Below are positions 1 to 7,898 of a stretch of DNA of 31,630 nucleotides, one piece after another. Position 1 is the first letter of the stretch. Every line of letters starts with the position of its first letter. Source of the stretch: Candidatus Pollutiaquabacter sp. (GTDB lineage Bacteria > Bacteroidota > Bacteroidia > AKYH767-A > 2013-40CM-41-45); assembly GCA_903854075.1 (NCBI GenBank), contig CAINVI010000134.1, positions 1 through 31,630 of the forward strand, written 5' to 3'. The notes below the pieces were generated by a model, which did not search any database, had not been told where the DNA came from, and saw nothing but the letters and a program-made list of their open reading frames with translations. The position numbers were made by a program, and so were the translations under genes.

Positions 1-1010
1 CGCCCGCTACTTTTATTGTTGCCTTTTTCGTACCTATTCTTATCGGAACCTTGATTGTTTTTCAGGGAAAAGAACGTAAGCTGGGCTTCCTTTTAGCTAC
101 GATTACCTTTATCGACTTGACATTCCTACTGACTACCAGTGTGCGAATAGCGGATATTCCTCCGCTTACTACCGCTGAATTACGTATTGAATGGCTAATT
201 AATACGATCGGTGCGGCGATCCTCTCCACCCTTCAAATCACCTTCATCCTCTCACTGAGCAATTCAGTACAGCGCCGCCTCATCAAAAAGTCGGATGAGC
301 TCAACGACAGTAATGAGCAACTCAAAGTGGCCATCGCTACGCGCGATACGATGATGTCGGTATTGTCGCACGATCTTCGTTCCCCTTTAATTTTGCTTTC
401 ATCGAGTATTGAACTGATGCGTCCGGCCAAATTAGCCGTGGAAGACCAGGAGAAATTACTGTTGCAACTTCGAAATCGTACGCAACAAACATTGACACTA
501 GTTGACAATTTGTTGATGTGGTCCCGAAACCAGTCGGAAACAGTGAAGTATGTTCCTGCGCCGCTTTCAGTGGCCAGTGTATGTAAGTTCATCGTCGGAT
601 ATGCTGACTTGCTTCAAAGTGAAAAGGCGGTGCAATTAACGATGAATTGTCCGCCCGCAGGGATTGTCCTCGCAGACAAGGATCTTTTGGATTGCATACT
701 TCGTAATATCATTTCCAACGCCTATAAATTCACTCCACGTAACGGTGCCATCGAAGTTAAAATGGTACGAGACGGAAAAAACTGGAAGTTTTCTGTCAAG
801 GACTCCGGACAGGGAATGTCGGCGGCAACGATTCAGCGTCTGATGAGCGGCGATAGTTTCACGACGCTGGGAACTGCCAATGAAAAAGGCCACGGACTCG
901 GCCTGCAACTGGTGAAAGACTTTCTCCGGTTGCATGGAGCAGAGCTGACTATTTCTTCTGAAGTGGGTGTCGGTAGCGAATTCAGCTTTACGCTTCCTTC
1001 GGCCGATTAA
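1..1010 (+). CDS. Sensor histidine kinase, N-terminus cut by window edge
   Basis: The frame is open to the left edge (codons in phase from base 3, no stop), so the gene starts outside the window; the TTG at 51 is not a convincing start. Two hydrophobic stretches (about bases 3-140 and 195-255) look like the last membrane segments. A short linker follows, then a HisKA domain with the H-box SVLSHDLRSPL; the phospho-accepting His is at bases 369-371. The HATPase_c domain has an N-box (NIISNAYKFTP), G1 (DSGQGM) and G2 (GHGLGLQLV). Expected role: an inner-membrane kinase that autophosphorylates and passes phosphate to a response regulator. No regulator is visible, and no receiver domain follows the kinase core. 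It converges on rluF with only 36 bases between. The sensor part is missing, so the signal cannot be guessed. Confidence 0.93.
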   Translation, partial: PATFIVAFFVPILIGTLIVFQGKERKLGFLLATITFIDLTFLLTTSVRIADIPPLTTAELRIEWLINTIGAAILSTLQITFILSLSNSVQRRLIKKSDELNDSNEQLKVAIATRDTMMSVLSHDLRSPLILLSSSIELMRPAKLAVEDQEKLLLQLRNRTQQTLTLVDNLLMWSRNQSETVKYVPAPLSVASVCKFIVGYADLLQSEKAVQLTMNCPPAGIVLADKDLLDCILRNIISNAYKFTPRNGAIEVKMVRDGKNWKFSVKDSGQGMSAATIQRLMSGDSFTTLGTANEKGHGLGLQLVKDFLRLHGAELTISSEVGVGSEFSFTLPSAD

Positions 1011-1046
1011 TACACTATTTTTTTAATCTGTCGGGAGTGGAGTACT

Positions 1047-1931
1047 TTAACGTCTGCCGCGGGATGAACTATTCTTACGTGATGCTCCACCACTTTTCGA
1101 ACGATTCCGTTTGTCCGGATTGTTCCGCGTAGGACGAGATGCGGTTGCCGCTTTTTTACCGGGACTACTTTTTTTCACGCCTGATTTACCGGACTGCGTA
1201 GTCTTTGCATCCGAAGAGGAGTCGGCTGTCAGGGCGAAGATGCGTTCTGTTTCTTCTGGTGTAAGGTCGCGCCATTCGCCGACCGGCAATCCTTTAAGAC
1301 TGACATTCATGATCCGAACGCGCTCAAGTTTTAGTACGTCGTACCCGAAGTATTCGCACATCCGCCGTATCTGACGGTTCAAACCTTGCACTAAAACGAT
1401 TCGAAAAGTATTCGGACTTTCCTGTGTCACTTTACATTTCTTGGTCATTACGCCCATCATCGGAACACCACGCGACATTCCTTCGATAACCTCCAGCGTC
1501 AGTGGTTTGTCGACGGTAACTACATATTCCTTTTCATGCTTGTTGCCTGCGCGCAGAATCTTGTTTACCAGGTCGCCGTTATTTGTCAGAAAAATCAGTC
1601 CTTGCGAATCTTTATCCAGTCGTCCGATGGGGAAAATACGGGAACTGTGGTTGACGAACTGAACGATGTTATCGCGTACTCCGGCTTCTGTAGTCGAGGT
1701 GACACCTACGGGTTTATTCAGTGCGATGAGTACTAGATCCTCCTGTCCGCGCGGCTCCAGATCCATGCCGTTCACACGAACACGGTCTCCGGTATTTACC
1801 TGATCACCGATCACCGCCCGGCGACCATTGATGAATACATTTCCCTGCGTGATATACCGGTCGGCCTCCCGTCGTGAACACATACCCGTGTCACTGATGA
1901 ATTTATTCAGACGGACGGGTGCGTTATGCAT
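1047..1931 (-). CDS. rluF: 23S rRNA pseudouridine synthase RluF
   Basis: 294 residues. An N-terminal S4 RNA-binding domain (RLNKFISDTGMCSRREADRYI, about residues 7-65) is followed by a RsuA/RluB-type synthase domain with the catalytic-Asp motif GRLDKDSQGL and the RQIRRMCEYFGY motif. As I recall the family, the core resembles E. coli RluF (which modifies 23S U2604 and also tRNA-Tyr) more than RluB or RluE, for example in LVLIALNKPVG, DNIVQFVNHS and RAGNKHEKEYVVTVDKP. The last 60 or so residues are a low-complexity Ser/Lys/Arg/Gly tail, probably disordered and RNA-binding, as is usual for RluF. It lies 43 bases after gldH on the same strand and may be read through from it, although a hairpin lies between. 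The ATG at 1931 is the only sensible start. Confidence 0.93.
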   Translation of the reverse strand: MHNAPVRLNKFISDTGMCSRREADRYITQGNVFINGRRAVIGDQVNTGDRVRVNGMDLEPRGQEDLVLIALNKPVGVTSTTEAGVRDNIVQFVNHSSRIFPIGRLDKDSQGLIFLTNNGDLVNKILRAGNKHEKEYVVTVDKPLTLEVIEGMSRGVPMMGVMTKKCKVTQESPNTFRIVLVQGLNRQIRRMCEYFGYDVLKLERVRIMNVSLKGLPVGEWRDLTPEETERIFALTADSSSDAKTTQSGKSGVKKSSPGKKAATASRPTRNNPDKRNRSKSGGASRKNSSSRGRR

Positions 1932-1966
1932 GCGAAAATTGTAGGAAAATTTTTAAAGAAATATGA

Positions 1967-1988
1967 CAGCTGAATTATTTTTCAGCTG
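1967..1988 (-). terminator. Perfect 8-bp hairpin spanning the gldH stop codon
   Basis: CAGCTGAA and TTCAGCTG form a perfect 8-bp inverted repeat with a 6-base loop. The arm nearer gldH encodes its last residues and the loop holds the TAA stop. Read on the minus strand it is followed by a U-rich but interrupted stretch (TCATATTTCTTT). It could act as a weak terminator or attenuator between gldH and rluF, or as an mRNA-stabilising structure. The missing clean U-run keeps confidence low. Confidence 0.4.
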
Positions 1989-2460
1989 CTTCTATGCAGA
2001 TACCGACATCCATGATTCCGGGTAATGGATTCATGCGCATCGCTTGTTCCAGTTCGAAGCGATAGGTGCCCGCTTGCGAGAAAACGAAGTTTTTCTTGAA
2101 TAAAATCCGATTGTCCCAAATGTCGCCCATTCCGTCGCCGAGCCATTCACCGCGTTCATCGGCAAGGATCAATTCCACGGTGTCGCGAGCCATCTGTCCG
2201 TTGGGGGTGTACGTATTCAGAAACACATACAAATTGCTAAAGCCGTAACTCCCAGCATTGCGAACGTTAATATATATGTTTTGAGGTTGAACAGTATCAG
2301 TAATGGCGGCTTCGATCTTGACTACATTATTCAGCTCCCAGCGATTATCATCCAACTTAACGTGCTCATCGATTACCACAGCAGTATCACACGAACTAAA
2401 ACCAATAACCAACAGACATACGGTTATACTAAAAGGCAGGCGGAGCGCGGTGTTCATCAT
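1975..2460 (-). CDS. gldH: Gliding-motility lipoprotein GldH
   Basis: 161 residues with a lipoprotein signal peptide: hydrophobic residues 9-23, then the lipobox-like IGFSSC with the lipidated Cys at residue 24. The rest fits GldH: INVRNAGSYGFSNLYVFLNT, PNGQMARDTVE, WLGDGMGDIWDNRI and LEQAMRMNPLPGIMDVGI. GldH is a periplasm-facing lipoprotein needed for gliding in Flavobacterium johnsoniae, but it is widespread in non-gliding Bacteroidota too, so motility cannot be concluded. The start overlaps the ricT stop by 4 bases (ATGA), implying translational coupling; a second in-frame ATG follows at once. The ricT-gldH pairing is common in the phylum. Confidence 0.93.
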   Translation of the reverse strand: MMNTALRLPFSITVCLLVIGFSSCDTAVVIDEHVKLDDNRWELNNVVKIEAAITDTVQPQNIYINVRNAGSYGFSNLYVFLNTYTPNGQMARDTVELILADERGEWLGDGMGDIWDNRILFKKNFVFSQAGTYRFELEQAMRMNPLPGIMDVGICIEAAEK

Positions 2461-3941
2461 GTGCCTTCCTGGTTTTTTGGTGGCTGCTGACGCGGGGGAC
2501 GATTGGACGACGGTTGTTGTCCCTCCTTTGGAGCTTGTTGCTGTGGATTATTTCCTTGCGGACGATCTCCCTGTGGTCGGTTGCCTTGAGGTCTATTTCC
2601 TTGCGGACGATCACCTTGCGGTGGACGCTGGCCCTGTGGTTTGTTGCCTTGTGGACGCGGACCTTTTTGCTGCTGACCTTGCTGTTGCGGACGTTGAGCT
2701 TGGCCTTGGCCTTGTGGCTGTTGTCCTTTCTGTGGTTGACCTTGCTGCTGTGGCTTCTCGCCGGCCGGTCGATCTTTGCCGCCGCCTGGTTTCCGCTTCT
2801 TTTTCTTTTTCTTCTTATCCATCCGGTCGATTCGGTCTTGACCGACTACGTTGAGGTAGTCCGGTTCTTTTTCGACCTCTTCCACTTCGAGCCATTCTCC
2901 TTCCAATAAGTCACCGGCTTTTTGTCCGTCCTTATTGAGCGCAATGATTTCTTTCACGCGGTCAACCGGAATTGCCACCCAATTACCGCCGTCCGGCCCG
3001 TCAAACCCGCCGCCTGCACGGCGATCCGACGCGTAACAATACCACATTAATCGTTTGAAAATATCAGTCTTCTGATGTACAGCTCGACCTTTTTCGGTTT
3101 CCAAAGCGACATTCGTCGCCGGGAAATCGCGCATGATATCCATATAACTGTCGAGCTCAAAGTTCAGACAGCATTTTAACTTGCCACATTGTCCGGCAAG
3201 TTTTGCAGGATTGAGAGCCAGGTTTTGATAGCGTGCAGCGCCTGTGGAGACCGTTCGGAAATCTGTCAACCAGGTGGAGCAGCAAAGCTCCAGGCCGCAG
3301 ACACCAATGCCGCCCACACGGCTGGCTTCTTGTCGCATACCGATCTGACGCATTTCTACACGAATACGGAATTCATCGGCTAACCGTTTAATCAATTCAC
3401 GGAAGTCGACACGCTCATCGGCTGTATAAAAGAAAGTAGCTTTTTTACCGTCGCCCTGAAATTCCACGTCGCTCAATTTCATTTGCAACTTCAGCGACTG
3501 AATGACGGTGCGCGAACGCATCATCATGCTCGCTTCTTTGTCTTTGACTTCGTGCCACTTTTCTACTTCGCTGGCTTTAGCACGACGATAAAGCGCCCGA
3601 ATGGTATCGGACGATTCTGTCAATCCTTTCTTACGTAGCTGAAAACGTACCAATTCTCCGGTCATCGAAACCACGCCAACGTCGTGGCCAGGAGACGCTT
3701 CGACAGCAACAACATCGCCGACTTTTAAGTCCGGAACTTCCGCATTGCGGAAAAACTCTTTGCGACTGCCTTTGAAACGAACTTCGACGATATAATAAGG
3801 TGTTTGTCCATGCGGCAACACCATATCCGTAAGCCAATTGTAGACGTTCAGCTTGTTGCAACCACCCGTTCCGCACGTGCCGTTGTTTCGGCAGCCGCCC
3901 GGTTGGCCGTCTTTTCCAGTACTACACGATGCACAAGCCAT
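2457..3941 (-). CDS. ricT: RicT/YaaT-like PSP1-domain protein with long disordered tail
   Basis: 494 residues. The N-terminus has five Cys (3, 6, 17, 23, 28) ending in GGCNKLNVYNWL, a signature of Bacteroidota PSP1 proteins. The core (about 45-300) carries the PSP1 domain and the two cysteine motifs VCGLELCC (C215, C220, C221) and QCGKLKCC (C252, C257, C258). In Bacillus RicT the equivalent cysteines help bind [4Fe-4S] clusters in the RicAFT complex, which affects RNase Y maturation and phosphorelay. Residues 377-494 are a Lys run followed by a Pro/Gln/Gly/Arg/Asn tail of PQGNR/PQGDR repeats, surely disordered and possibly RNA- or protein-binding. No ricA or ricF partner is visible. It overlaps gldH by 4 bases. 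The role in this phylum is inferred; the family assignment is secure. Confidence 0.9.
   Translation of the reverse strand: MACASCSTGKDGQPGGCRNNGTCGTGGCNKLNVYNWLTDMVLPHGQTPYYIVEVRFKGSRKEFFRNAEVPDLKVGDVVAVEASPGHDVGVVSMTGELVRFQLRKKGLTESSDTIRALYRRAKASEVEKWHEVKDKEASMMMRSRTVIQSLKLQMKLSDVEFQGDGKKATFFYTADERVDFRELIKRLADEFRIRVEMRQIGMRQEASRVGGIGVCGLELCCSTWLTDFRTVSTGAARYQNLALNPAKLAGQCGKLKCCLNFELDSYMDIMRDFPATNVALETEKGRAVHQKTDIFKRLMWYCYASDRRAGGGFDGPDGGNWVAIPVDRVKEIIALNKDGQKAGDLLEGEWLEVEEVEKEPDYLNVVGQDRIDRMDKKKKKKKRKPGGGKDRPAGEKPQQQGQPQKGQQPQGQGQAQRPQQQGQQQKGPRPQGNKPQGQRPPQGDRPQGNRPQGNRPQGDRPQGNNPQQQAPKEGQQPSSNRPPRQQPPKNQEGT
2480..2815 (-). repeat. Degenerate short tandem repeats encoding the RicT tail
   Basis: The 3' part of ricT is low-complexity. 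Around 2540-2670 the DNA repeats a 15-base unit encoding Pro-Gln-Gly-Asn/Asp-Arg about six times, flanked by Gln-rich units encoding PQQQGQ-like peptides. The repeats are in frame and degenerate. This is internal to the gene, not an intergenic array, and could expand or contract by replication slippage in 15-base steps without breaking the frame. Confidence 0.75.
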
Positions 3942-3971
3942 AGATGTGGGAGAATCAAATGCGTATTTTTA

Positions 3972-3979
3972 CAAAAATA
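3972..3979 (-). promoter_or_regulatory. Candidate -7 box TATTTTTG for ricT
   Basis: The minus strand reads TATTTTTG, an exact match to the Bacteroidota TAnnTTTG consensus, 30 bases before the ricT ATG. It lies inside a near-perfect dyad (TATTTTT-AC-AAAAATA, 3964-3979). I see no clear TTG -33 element at the expected distance, so support is moderate. Confidence 0.45.
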
Positions 3980-4105
3980 AGCAATATTGGCGACTAATTA
4001 ATAGTCTGAAAACCAAAACTATAGGTAATTTAGAAGATGAACCATAACCGAATTAGAAGCGCCGTGGCAAAGTCTATTAAGTGGTAATTTATTTTTACAC
4101 CCGGA

Positions 4106-4762
4106 ATGAAATTAAGTCAACCTTGTCATCTGCTTCTCTTTATTTTATTACTGACAGCCTTCAACGTATCGTCACAATCTTCGGAGTACGGCAACTGGAT
4201 GGTCTACGCCATCAACGGAAGAATCAACCAACGTTGGGAATTGGTGGGCGATTATCAATACCGTAATTACAACAGCTTCGGAGACTTGCAGCAAATTTTG
4301 TTACGTACGGCATTGCAATATGACGTTACCTCCAAATTTTCTGTCGGTACCGGCTATACGTTTTCCTATGTCGAAAATTATGTAGAAGACAAGAAGCGCG
4401 ATGCAATCGAACATCGATTCACACAGCAATTCATCCATAAGACGATTTCTGGCAAGGTATCATTGGCGCAGCGTTTGCGTGTGGAAGAACGCTTTATATC
4501 CGATTTGTTTAGCCTTCGTTTTCGCTATGCGTTAGCCGGCAAATATTGGTTCGGCGAAAAAAAGCACTGGTGCGTCAGTGTTTGGGATGAAATTTTTGTA
4601 AATGCGAAATCACTGGACTATGATCAAAATCGATTGTTTGTAGGAGTCGGTTACCGGTTCAGCGATCATTTTCGTATAGAGACCGGAAATCTGCTCATTA
4701 ACCAGCGTTCCGTAAATCGCAATCAATTATTCACGTCGTTCATTCATACCTTCGATTGGTAA
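4106..4762 (+). CDS. DUF2490 outer-membrane beta-barrel protein
   Basis: 218 residues. A Sec signal peptide (KLSQPCHLLLFILLLTAFNVSS) is followed by EYGNWMVYAINGRINQRWEL, the typical opening of DUF2490, and then alternating amphipathic strands rich in aromatic residues (YQYRNYNSF, VGTGYTFSYV, RLFVGVGYRFSDHF). It ends in FIHTFDW; a terminal aromatic residue is expected of a barrel inserted by the Bam machinery. Function is unknown for the family. It sits on the opposite strand between holB and ricT, two genes often found near each other in Bacteroidota, so it looks like an insertion into a conserved block. Upstream is 164 bases of intergenic DNA with no clear TAnnTTTG box on this strand. Confidence 0.85.
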   Translation: MKLSQPCHLLLFILLLTAFNVSSQSSEYGNWMVYAINGRINQRWELVGDYQYRNYNSFGDLQQILLRTALQYDVTSKFSVGTGYTFSYVENYVEDKKRDAIEHRFTQQFIHKTISGKVSLAQRLRVEERFISDLFSLRFRYALAGKYWFGEKKHWCVSVWDEIFVNAKSLDYDQNRLFVGVGYRFSDHFRIETGNLLINQRSVNRNQLFTSFIHTFDW

Positions 4763-4804
4763 GCGTAAACGTCGCCAAGAGGGAACAAGAAAAACTTCTT
4801 TATA

Positions 4805-5932
4805 TTACTTACTGTTTAGTAATTGAAAAATCTTGAACGAAAGATCCATGAACATGATCTTGTAATTCGCATTACGCTCGATATGGTAATGGGCTTCGTC
4901 AAGTAATTCAATAAAGCGCCCGGCATTACCATGATGAATGAAGGGTGCGAACCGTTTGAAATTATCTTTCTCTTTTCCTTCGATACGTACCAGTTTGTCG
5001 TCGCCGTAATTGATTAGCAAACATTCCCTCACTATCGATAGCGAGTATTCAAAAAAAGCTTTCTGACGTTCACGACCGATACCGGCCAGCTGATCGCACA
5101 ACTCCTGGATACGTGTAATATTGAGTTTCAGACACGCGCGCATCCATTCAAGAAACAAGGATGCATCATCTGCATCCGGATCTTCTTCTTCTAGTAATTG
5201 AAGTGCCAGCCGGTAATTTCCTTCTGCACGATGAGTCACCATCTTCACTACCTTGGTGTCTACTTCAGGAGACATTGAAAGTCCGCGATGAACGTCGTCG
5301 TCCGTCAATCGGTTGACTTTTACCAATTGTGTCCGTGAAAGAATCGTGAGTGGAATGGTCTCGTCATTTTCTGCTACCAGTAGAAAAACAGTTTTTTCCT
5401 CGGGCTCTTCCAGAATTTTCAGCAAAGCGTTGGCTGTTTCCATCCTCATCTTCTCCGGCAACCACATCAACACCACCCGGAACGAACCTTCCACGGATTT
5501 AAGCGAGAGTCGCTGAATGATGCTTCTTGATTCATCGACAGGAATGAATCCCTGTTTATTTTCGGCTTCCAGTGCATTCATCCAGTCCTGATAATTCAAG
5601 TAAGGATTATTCAGAACGGCTTCCCGGAATACGGCTATGAAATCAGTGCTCAACGGTTTAGCTACCTTCTCTTTCGTAACAATTGGAAATGAAAAGATGA
5701 TATCCGGATGAACCAGCTTGGCAGCTTTAATGCAGGAAGGACATGCGCCGCACGAATCGTGTCCGGTGGGCTGTATACACAACAGGTATTGCGCATAGCC
5801 CAGCGCTATGGGCAATGCGCCGCTGCCTTCCGGACCAAGAAAAAGTTGAGCATGGCTGATACGTCCTTCCGAAATGGCTGAAGCCAATCGTTCTTTAAGG
5901 GCTTTTTGTCCGATGATATCCGAAAATCGCAT
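4805..5932 (-). CDS. holB: DNA polymerase III subunit delta'
   Basis: 375 residues from the ATG at 5932. The frame runs further upstream to 5974, but a TACCTTTG promoter box lies at 5939-5946 inside that extension and the family N-terminus (RFSDIIGQKALKERL) begins here. The protein is a clamp-loader AAA+ fold with a degenerate P-loop (GPEGSGAL, lacking the Lys), as expected for the non-ATPase delta' wrench. A four-Cys zinc module (C52, C61, C64, C67) and the helix ETANALLKILEEPE with a Ser-Arg-Thr (SRT) motif after it complete the match. Role: loading the beta clamp on primed DNA within the tau/gamma-delta-delta' complex. It is divergent from pgk, with 104 bases between the start codons, and converges on the DUF2490 gene. 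Confidence 0.92.
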   Translation of the reverse strand: MRFSDIIGQKALKERLASAISEGRISHAQLFLGPEGSGALPIALGYAQYLLCIQPTGHDSCGACPSCIKAAKLVHPDIIFSFPIVTKEKVAKPLSTDFIAVFREAVLNNPYLNYQDWMNALEAENKQGFIPVDESRSIIQRLSLKSVEGSFRVVLMWLPEKMRMETANALLKILEEPEEKTVFLLVAENDETIPLTILSRTQLVKVNRLTDDDVHRGLSMSPEVDTKVVKMVTHRAEGNYRLALQLLEEEDPDADDASLFLEWMRACLKLNITRIQELCDQLAGIGRERQKAFFEYSLSIVRECLLINYGDDKLVRIEGKEKDNFKRFAPFIHHGNAGRFIELLDEAHYHIERNANYKIMFMDLSFKIFQLLNSK

Positions 5933-5938
5933 GCCCGA

Positions 5939-5946
5939 CAAAGGTA
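5939..5946 (-). promoter_or_regulatory. -7 box TACCTTTG for holB
   Basis: Exact TAnnTTTG match on the minus strand, ending 6 bases before the holB ATG. Transcription would start at or just before the start codon, giving a nearly leaderless mRNA. It also decides the start, since the longer reading frame would place the promoter inside the gene. Confidence 0.65.
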
Positions 5947-6023
5947 CACATCTTTTTCGCAGGGCGATCGTCATTGATTATCCTTTACAAGGAGTCTCAT
6001 CGCCAATTTCCAACACACTTTTT

Positions 6024-6031
6024 TATCTTTG
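6024..6031 (+). promoter_or_regulatory. -7 box TATCTTTG for pgk
   Basis: Exact TAnnTTTG match 5 bases before the first ATG of pgk. It supports the start at 6037 over the longer frame beginning at 5974 and predicts a leaderless or nearly leaderless transcript. The region shared with holB (5933-6036) is a bidirectional promoter. Confidence 0.65.
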
Positions 6032-6036
6032 CCGCC

Positions 6037-7251
6037 ATGATGAGGACTCCGGACACTATTAATTTTTCAGGTAAACGTGCTTTAGTACGTGTGGATTTCA
6101 ACGTGCCACTTGATAAATCATTTTCCATCACGGACGATAGCCGCATTCGTGCAGCACTGCCCACAATCAAGAAGATCTTGGCCGGCGGCGGAAGTGTTGT
6201 ACTGATGAGCCACCTGGGACGTCCGCTGAAAAAATTGAAGGAGGACGGATCGCTGGATGTACAGAAATTTACACTTATGCATACAGTAGCCCGTACTTCC
6301 GAATTGTTGGGTGTTCCGGTGCAGTTTGTCGATGACTGCATCGGTGAAAAAGCATTTCACGCTTCTTCCGTCTTGAAAGCCGGCGAAGTATTGCTGTTGG
6401 AAAACTTGCGATTTTATAAAGAGGAAGAAAAAGGAGATTCCGCTTTCGCGGAAAAACTAGCACAGCACGGTCATACCTACGTGAACGACGCTTTCGGGAC
6501 CGCACATCGCGCACATGCTTCGACAGCAATCATCGCGCAGTTTTTTCCAAACGACAAATGTTTCGGTTACCTCATGGCTGCTGAACTGGAGAACGCAAAA
6601 AAAGTAATGGATAATGCAGTCCGTCCCTTTACTGCAGTGATGGGCGGTGCTAAAGTGAGCGACAAGATATTGATCATCGAAAATTTGATCGGTCGTGCGG
6701 ATAATATCATCATCGGTGGAGGAATGGCATATACGTTTTTCAAAGCCATGGGCGGAAACATCGGCAACTCATTGGTAGAGGCCGATAAATTGGATTTGGC
6801 ACTTTCACTGATTGAGAAAGCGAAAGCAGGTAACTGCCGTTTACTGTTGCCTGTAGATTCTGTGGTCGGCGATAAATTCGAAAAAGACGCGGCTACTGAA
6901 ATAGCCGACAACATGTCTATCAGCGATGCTTGGATGGGATTGGATATTGGTCCGAAAGCCCAGGAGGAATTCTGTCGCGTAATCAGGGATTCTAAAACGA
7001 TCCTATGGAATGGTCCGATGGGTGTTTTCGAAATGGAAAAATTCGCTAACGGAACACGCGCGGTTGCGCAAGCGATTGCTGATGCGACTGCTTCCGGCGC
7101 CTATTCGCTGATTGGCGGAGGCGATTCCGCGGCGGCAGTCAACCAATTTGGGTTTGCAGAAAAAGTATCGTACGTGTCTACCGGCGGTGGAGCATTGTTG
7201 GAATATTTCGAAGGTAAAGAATTACCGGGTGTTGCGGCAATATTGCGATAG
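6037..7251 (+). CDS. pgk: Phosphoglycerate kinase
   Basis: 404 residues from the ATG at 6037 (another ATG follows directly). It transfers phosphate from 1,3-bisphosphoglycerate to ADP in glycolysis; cytoplasmic and monomeric. Visible landmarks are RALVRVDFNVPLD with the substrate-binding Asp/Asn, SHLGRPLKKLK, the hinge region NDAFGTAHRAHAST, MGGAKVSDKI, ILWNGPMGVFEM, and the C-terminal nucleotide-binding GGGDSAAAV. Length is normal for bacterial PGK (about 395-400). It stands alone here rather than beside gap or tpi. It converges on cvpA with 11 bases between. Confidence 0.97.
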   Translation: MMRTPDTINFSGKRALVRVDFNVPLDKSFSITDDSRIRAALPTIKKILAGGGSVVLMSHLGRPLKKLKEDGSLDVQKFTLMHTVARTSELLGVPVQFVDDCIGEKAFHASSVLKAGEVLLLENLRFYKEEEKGDSAFAEKLAQHGHTYVNDAFGTAHRAHASTAIIAQFFPNDKCFGYLMAAELENAKKVMDNAVRPFTAVMGGAKVSDKILIIENLIGRADNIIIGGGMAYTFFKAMGGNIGNSLVEADKLDLALSLIEKAKAGNCRLLLPVDSVVGDKFEKDAATEIADNMSISDAWMGLDIGPKAQEEFCRVIRDSKTILWNGPMGVFEMEKFANGTRAVAQAIADATASGAYSLIGGGDSAAAVNQFGFAEKVSYVSTGGGALLEYFEGKELPGVAAILR

Positions 7252-7262
7252 ACGCAAAATCA

Positions 7263-7787
7263 TTATCCTTCGTCTTCGGACGAGAGCTGTTCGCTAATCT
7301 CTTCCTCCAGTTGTTTCAATACCGGCAGAATGACCGGTGCCGTCTTTAACAACGGATAATACAGTTTTGATTCTGCTTTAGTATCTACGGAAATCCAACC
7401 GTATTTTGTATCGGCTTTGTGAAAAAAGTAGATAAATACACTGGTGATCACTACAAATTTAAGACCGCCGAAAACAGCGCCGGCGATTTTATTGAAAATC
7501 CCCATCATTGCTACGTTGATTAGCCCTTCAAAGAGCTTACTCAAGAGCAGTACGCCGATCCAGATAGCCAGAAACACCAAAAAGAGAGAAACATAACGCA
7601 CAGTAGATGGTCCTGCACCTAGCAGTTCACTTACCTTCGGCGATACCATTTCAGCGAACTCGAATCCGCAATACAGTCCAAGGAAAAAGGCGCCGAGATT
7701 AGCGATTTCATATACAAAGCCGTTGAGAAATCCGCGGACGATGCCGACCAATAAAACCACCGCAAGCAGAATGTCGAGCCAATTCAT
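7263..7787 (-). CDS. cvpA: CvpA family membrane protein
   Basis: 174 residues with the CvpA layout: NWLDILLAVVLLVGIVRGFLNG at the N-terminus and four hydrophobic segments (about 4-20, 27-45, 62-82, 100-122), then a soluble C-terminus ending in an acidic tail (EEEISEQLSSEDEG). CvpA proteins are inner-membrane proteins linked to colicin V production and envelope stress in enterobacteria; the molecular function is not settled. It converges on pgk. Its promoter is well formed: TACCTTTG at 7792-7799 with a TTG 21 bases further upstream. Confidence 0.88.
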   Translation of the reverse strand: MNWLDILLAVVLLVGIVRGFLNGFVYEIANLGAFFLGLYCGFEFAEMVSPKVSELLGAGPSTVRYVSLFLVFLAIWIGVLLLSKLFEGLINVAMMGIFNKIAGAVFGGLKFVVITSVFIYFFHKADTKYGWISVDTKAESKLYYPLLKTAPVILPVLKQLEEEISEQLSSEDEG

Positions 7788-7791
7788 GAAT

Positions 7792-7823
7792 CAAAGGTAT
7801 CGCTTTACGGAACCGGTGAACAA
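7792..7823 (-). promoter_or_regulatory. Promoter of cvpA (TTG-N21-TACCTTTG)
   Basis: On the minus strand, TTG (7821-7823), 21 bases, then TACCTTTG (7792-7799), 4 bases before the ATG. Both elements of the Bacteroidota promoter are present at near-normal spacing, and the start of transcription would coincide with the start codon. Confidence 0.65.
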
Positions 7824-7898
7824 CTGCTTTGGAGTGATTTTTACCCCAACGTTGTTGATGTTTCTTTGTGCTCTGAAAAATTATTTAGTTTTGAAGAA

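Noticed and set aside
1011..1046. T7 run after the histidine-kinase stop as an intrinsic terminator
   Set aside because: I find no stem of useful length directly before the T-run.
2540..2670. Regular repeats that could suggest a CRISPR array
   Set aside because: The units are 15 bases, in frame within ricT, with no spacers; they encode PQGNR-type peptides.
2303..2909. Long plus-strand frames opposite the ricT tail, rich in Leu/Val/Asp
   Set aside because: They are shadows of the repetitive minus-strand coding sequence. The minus frame has conserved motifs, and these have none.
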